A stretch of 64,000 bases of DNA from Theocolax elegans. Its lineage: Eukaryota; Arthropoda; Insecta; Hymenoptera; Cerocephalidae. Each line of letters begins with the position of its first letter. Position 1 is the stretch's first letter. The position numbers were made by a program, and so were the translations under genes. Positions 60,691 through 64,000 of the stretch are shown here, in pieces. The notes under the pieces were generated by a model. The model was not told where the DNA came from. It saw only the letters and a program-made list of their open reading frames with translations, and searched no databases. The stretch spans positions 30,005,058-30,069,057 of the forward strand of contig CM047426.1 of assembly GCA_026168455.1 (NCBI GenBank), read 5' to 3'.

Positions 60691-63600
60691 TTTATATTGT
60701 AATACATATTTTAAGTTAAGACTAGCTTAGAATATGTGGCTCTTCTTCATTATTTGCCCTCTTCTCCTCCCCCCCCCTCCACGATGTTTTTTTTCAGTGA
60801 ATAATCGATGAAAAAATTACATAAACATGAGTATTAATATTTCTTTGGTGTAATTGCAACTACATATATATCTTGAATTGTTGAGTACGAGCCTCGGGAC
60901 GAGCAATAAACAAACATACATGTGCATACACACACACCCACTCATAAATACACGTGCTATTGGGTTATTGGATTTATTTAAAAGTGTATTAAAATAAATT
61001 TACATTATATTTTCCGGTGATAAATAAAAGAAGTGAATGATTAGTTCCAGTTGTAAGTAATATTAGTATTAATTGTTTGTTTAAAGGTTCGGTACTTTCT
61101 GCATTATTTTGATATTATCTATAGAAAAATAGTAAGTAAATAATAATATTACTAATAAAAACCATATTTATCATTTTTTAAGTCACCTTGATCACCAATA
61201 ATACAATTTATACATTTATTTTAACTTAATAAAGTTCCTAGGATAGTGAACTTTGTATATTGTTTTGCGTATTTTTTTAAACATAAGTTTTTATTAATAA
61301 CTTTGTAAATTAAATGTATATATTTAATTAATTTTTATTATTTTCACATATTTATTTGTAATGTAGATAGTACAATTTATCAATCAATAGGGTACGATGC
61401 AGTAGTTTAGGATCAAATAGCATGTGATATCCTTTGTCGTTTCTCTAATTGTTGGTTTGTAACTGTAACTGTACACGACACTCTGTAACTGTCATATAAA
61501 AAGTAACGCAACTTCTATTATTATTTCTAATGGGATATTTTCAATCCTGAATTCTATAGATACCATCAATAATGATAAACAATATTTTTTTCAAAATTTT
61601 ATATAATTTGCAGATAAAAATGTATTTAGGTGTTTTTACATATAAAACGTTAAAAATAGACATAAAATCAAAAAATGTTAAGATTTCCATTTTTAATTTT
61701 GAAAATCCCCAAAATTATGTTAAATTTACTCTATAAAAATGTACATTAATATCTAAAATGTGTAAGAAAAAATTTAAAGGGAAAAAATTGTAGTTGTTCG
61801 ACAAAAACTGACCCTTTATATACGGGAGGTTATATATTTATATTATATATTTATATAATTTAAGATATAAATTGTTAAAAAATAATTTTTTCAATAAAAA
61901 TGTATATATCTAAATATGTATAATAAACTTATACACTTATATGGTTTTACTAAGAAGTAATAGATCCAGATCATAAACTATTTTTCCGAAGTTTACAATG
62001 ACATATAATGCAAGTGATAATACCAAAAGTTAATTAACATAAGATAGAGTTTATGTATTTTACAACGTGCCCTCCTGTCGTAGTACTATTGCAATACCGG
62101 CGAGTACACCGTTGAATAACTTGGCGACGACTATTCGCTACGTAACTGGTACGACGACGACGACGACGACAGAAACAACAAAAATTGAAAACATAGTAGA
62201 AAAGAGGAAGAAACATAGGATCTGCGTGAGATACAAAAGGAAAAACGGTAGCAACGATGCGTAAGGGTAGGAGAGACGGATGGGAGAGCTACGGCAAAGG
62301 TATGTGTATTGCGGTAAAGTTTAAAGGGAGCATGAGTCGAGTGTGGTTGAATTGTTCAAGGAAACAATAATAAAAGTTGCATTAATTAAGAGGGCAGCGG
62401 GCGAGGCTCGCGCGTACAGGATTGCTCGTTAGAACGGGAATTTCTCGCACCGTTGCTTTCCTACTGAGGCCTTATCGAGTTCGCTTTGTTTCTTTCTTTC
62501 GTTTTCCACTCGTTTCCTTTTTTGCCCCTTATTATTTTTGTTTTGTCGCAGATGCATGGAAAAATACATAAATTAAAAGAAACTTGAACCTTTGTTCGTT
62601 GGTCGCTTTAGGTATCGGATTTTAATGAAATAAATAATTCTACTCAGATTTTGCTGATTATGGATTCTCTTGTCTAACAATTAAAATTCAATAAATAAAT
62701 GAATAGAACTTTATTTAATTCTATTGTAATTAAAATAAAAATGTCGTGTGTAATATACTTTTAAAATGCAATGTTTATTATTTGTATGTAATTTAATTAA
62801 AAAGTAATCGATTATTTGTTGCATATGCATATAATTTATCATCCGTCGTTGCATACTTTACGAGTCTTGGTACTTTGAACTTTGTGACTTAGGAAAGTAA
62901 CTCAAAAGTACAATAATAGTGGACGAAAATACGTTTCATTTTGCTAACTTTCAAAAATCTTGTTTTACTTCAGAGTTATTAAACAGTAGTTCTTAAACAA
63001 CTTACTTTTAGTTCATAATTTACACAGCTAGTAATTAAAAGTAAAGTATTTTTAGTAGATAAATTTTAAAGTAAACTGTAAGTAATATTTTTATAAATGA
63101 TGTAATAAGTATGCACAACTATGCTTGGTATTTATTTTTGTTATATTTACAAGTATCTTTTTTTAAACAATTAAAGCGAGCATTTATATTATAAATTAGA
63201 TCATTAGACTTGAAAGTATATACTGATTTGTTTTAGAAAGTAATGTTTTTAAGACAAGTCGATTTACTTGAAATTAGATGTACGTTTGATCGCGTAAACG
63301 GCGTAAACTCATGAGAATCGCCGAATTCGCGGTCGTCCTTTAGGAAGGGTCCCGTAGATATGCGCAACCCATAGAATTACGCTTAAAGGTCGAACGACAC
63401 ACGTAATGCCTCTTTCTGTAGGCTCGGGGAGACAAGACCGCAAAAGCGATACAGAGTACGTCGTCTCCTCTCTGGAAACGTGCCAGGCAGATAGAGGGAG
63501 AGGAGTACAGAGATTGCATTCGTCGACGTTGGTCATTAATTGGCGAGAGATCTTTGTCCGGGCGCGTGAATCGGGTCGCACCATTGTCGTAGGGACCGCG

Positions 63601-64000
63601 CGTCACCGTAAGCAGAAAGAGCGAGAGAGCACATCTCGCGTTACAGTTCGGTGGGCTCATTCACTGGATTAGTCGGATCCGCTCTTGCCGAACGCAACTG
63701 CGCCGCGTAATTGCGCCGCGAATTTCAATGGATCTTCTGGGCTCCATGGCGAGGCTGTTAAGGTCACGTCGAAATTGCACGAATGTTACCAACGTGCCCC
63801 AACCTCGCTTCTTGCCCTTTCGTTTCAAGAAAGCCAAGTGAGCCGTTCACGCGTTCCAGAGAAATCCGAGGCTTTTGGGTTAATAAGCGGGTTTGCTGGT
63901 TTGCGGTGTGAGATAATGAGGTTTTCTTTTGTACGCGGGTGCTTTTCAACCGTACCACGTGCTTTTCGGCTCGGGGTCAGGCAAATCGGTCTAGACATCG
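60691..64000. other. AT-rich non-coding DNA, GC-richer at the right end
   Basis: Short (ACG)n tract near 62,151-62,171. GC-richer blocks at 62,060-62,560 and 63,290-64,000 have overlapping short frames on both strands and no recognised domain or splice-supported exon. No RNA gene was recognised. Confidence 0.4.

Overview
The window looks like nuclear DNA from an insect, probably a hymenopteran and plausibly an ant. It is mostly AT-rich, with sharp CpG-rich islands and small spliced introns. It carries an R1-clade retrotransposon fragment and clear relatives of animal genes (Integrator subunit 8, TIMMDC1). No complete, intact host gene is visible. The left ~26 kb is a dense nest of mobile and duplicated DNA. 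The right ~38 kb is mostly non-coding, with two orphan exon candidates.

Left part. Positions 1-659 are almost four near-identical copies of a 174-bp satellite that runs off the left edge. Next come a both-ends-truncated R1-like endonuclease fragment (minus, ~1090-1597), an orphan last exon resembling TIMMDC1 (minus, 4222-4415) and a three-exon gene with one in-frame TGA (minus, 5118-5890). From 6314 to 19438 lies a broken EnSpm/CACTA-type transposase gene. It is split by a 10,352-bp element (7410-17761) flanked by TTAA duplications; skipping the insert and one TTAA makes the two reading frames continuous. The inserted element has terminal inverted repeats over 1 kb long. It carries two inverted copies of a pseudogenised, intron-containing 3' part of INTS8 (9619-11156 plus; 12894-14685 minus), plus an unidentified exon and promoter-like blocks. 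No transposase of its own is seen.

From 19.5 to 26.2 kb there are several fold-back (MITE-like) elements, an ~0.89-kb near-identical direct duplication, remnants of another transposon gene, and a SINE with a tRNA-Thr(CGU)-like cloverleaf head.

Right part. The most interesting signal is a dispersed repeat of about 0.2-0.35 kb present three times (31622-31960 minus; 32904-33185 minus; 60466-60690 plus). Two copies contain a complete hammerhead self-cleaving ribozyme motif of type III topology. All core nucleotides and three stems are present, the stems differ between copies while staying paired, and the two hairpin loops are complementary to each other in all copies. A TATATATAG box lies about 45-55 bp upstream of the cleavage domain in the two full copies. 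I therefore infer a transcribed element whose RNA self-cleaves near its 5' end; this comes from reading sequence only.

Other right-half features are a recent 2-kb direct duplication of a CpG-rich block (47553-49619 and 50391-52437), a minus-strand last-exon candidate with conserved-gene-like codon use (41363-41480), a plus-strand last-exon candidate (55199-55437), and many GA/CT and TA microsatellites. The remaining DNA is AT-rich with GC-rich islands, possibly introns or regulatory DNA of a large gene whose exons mostly lie outside the window.
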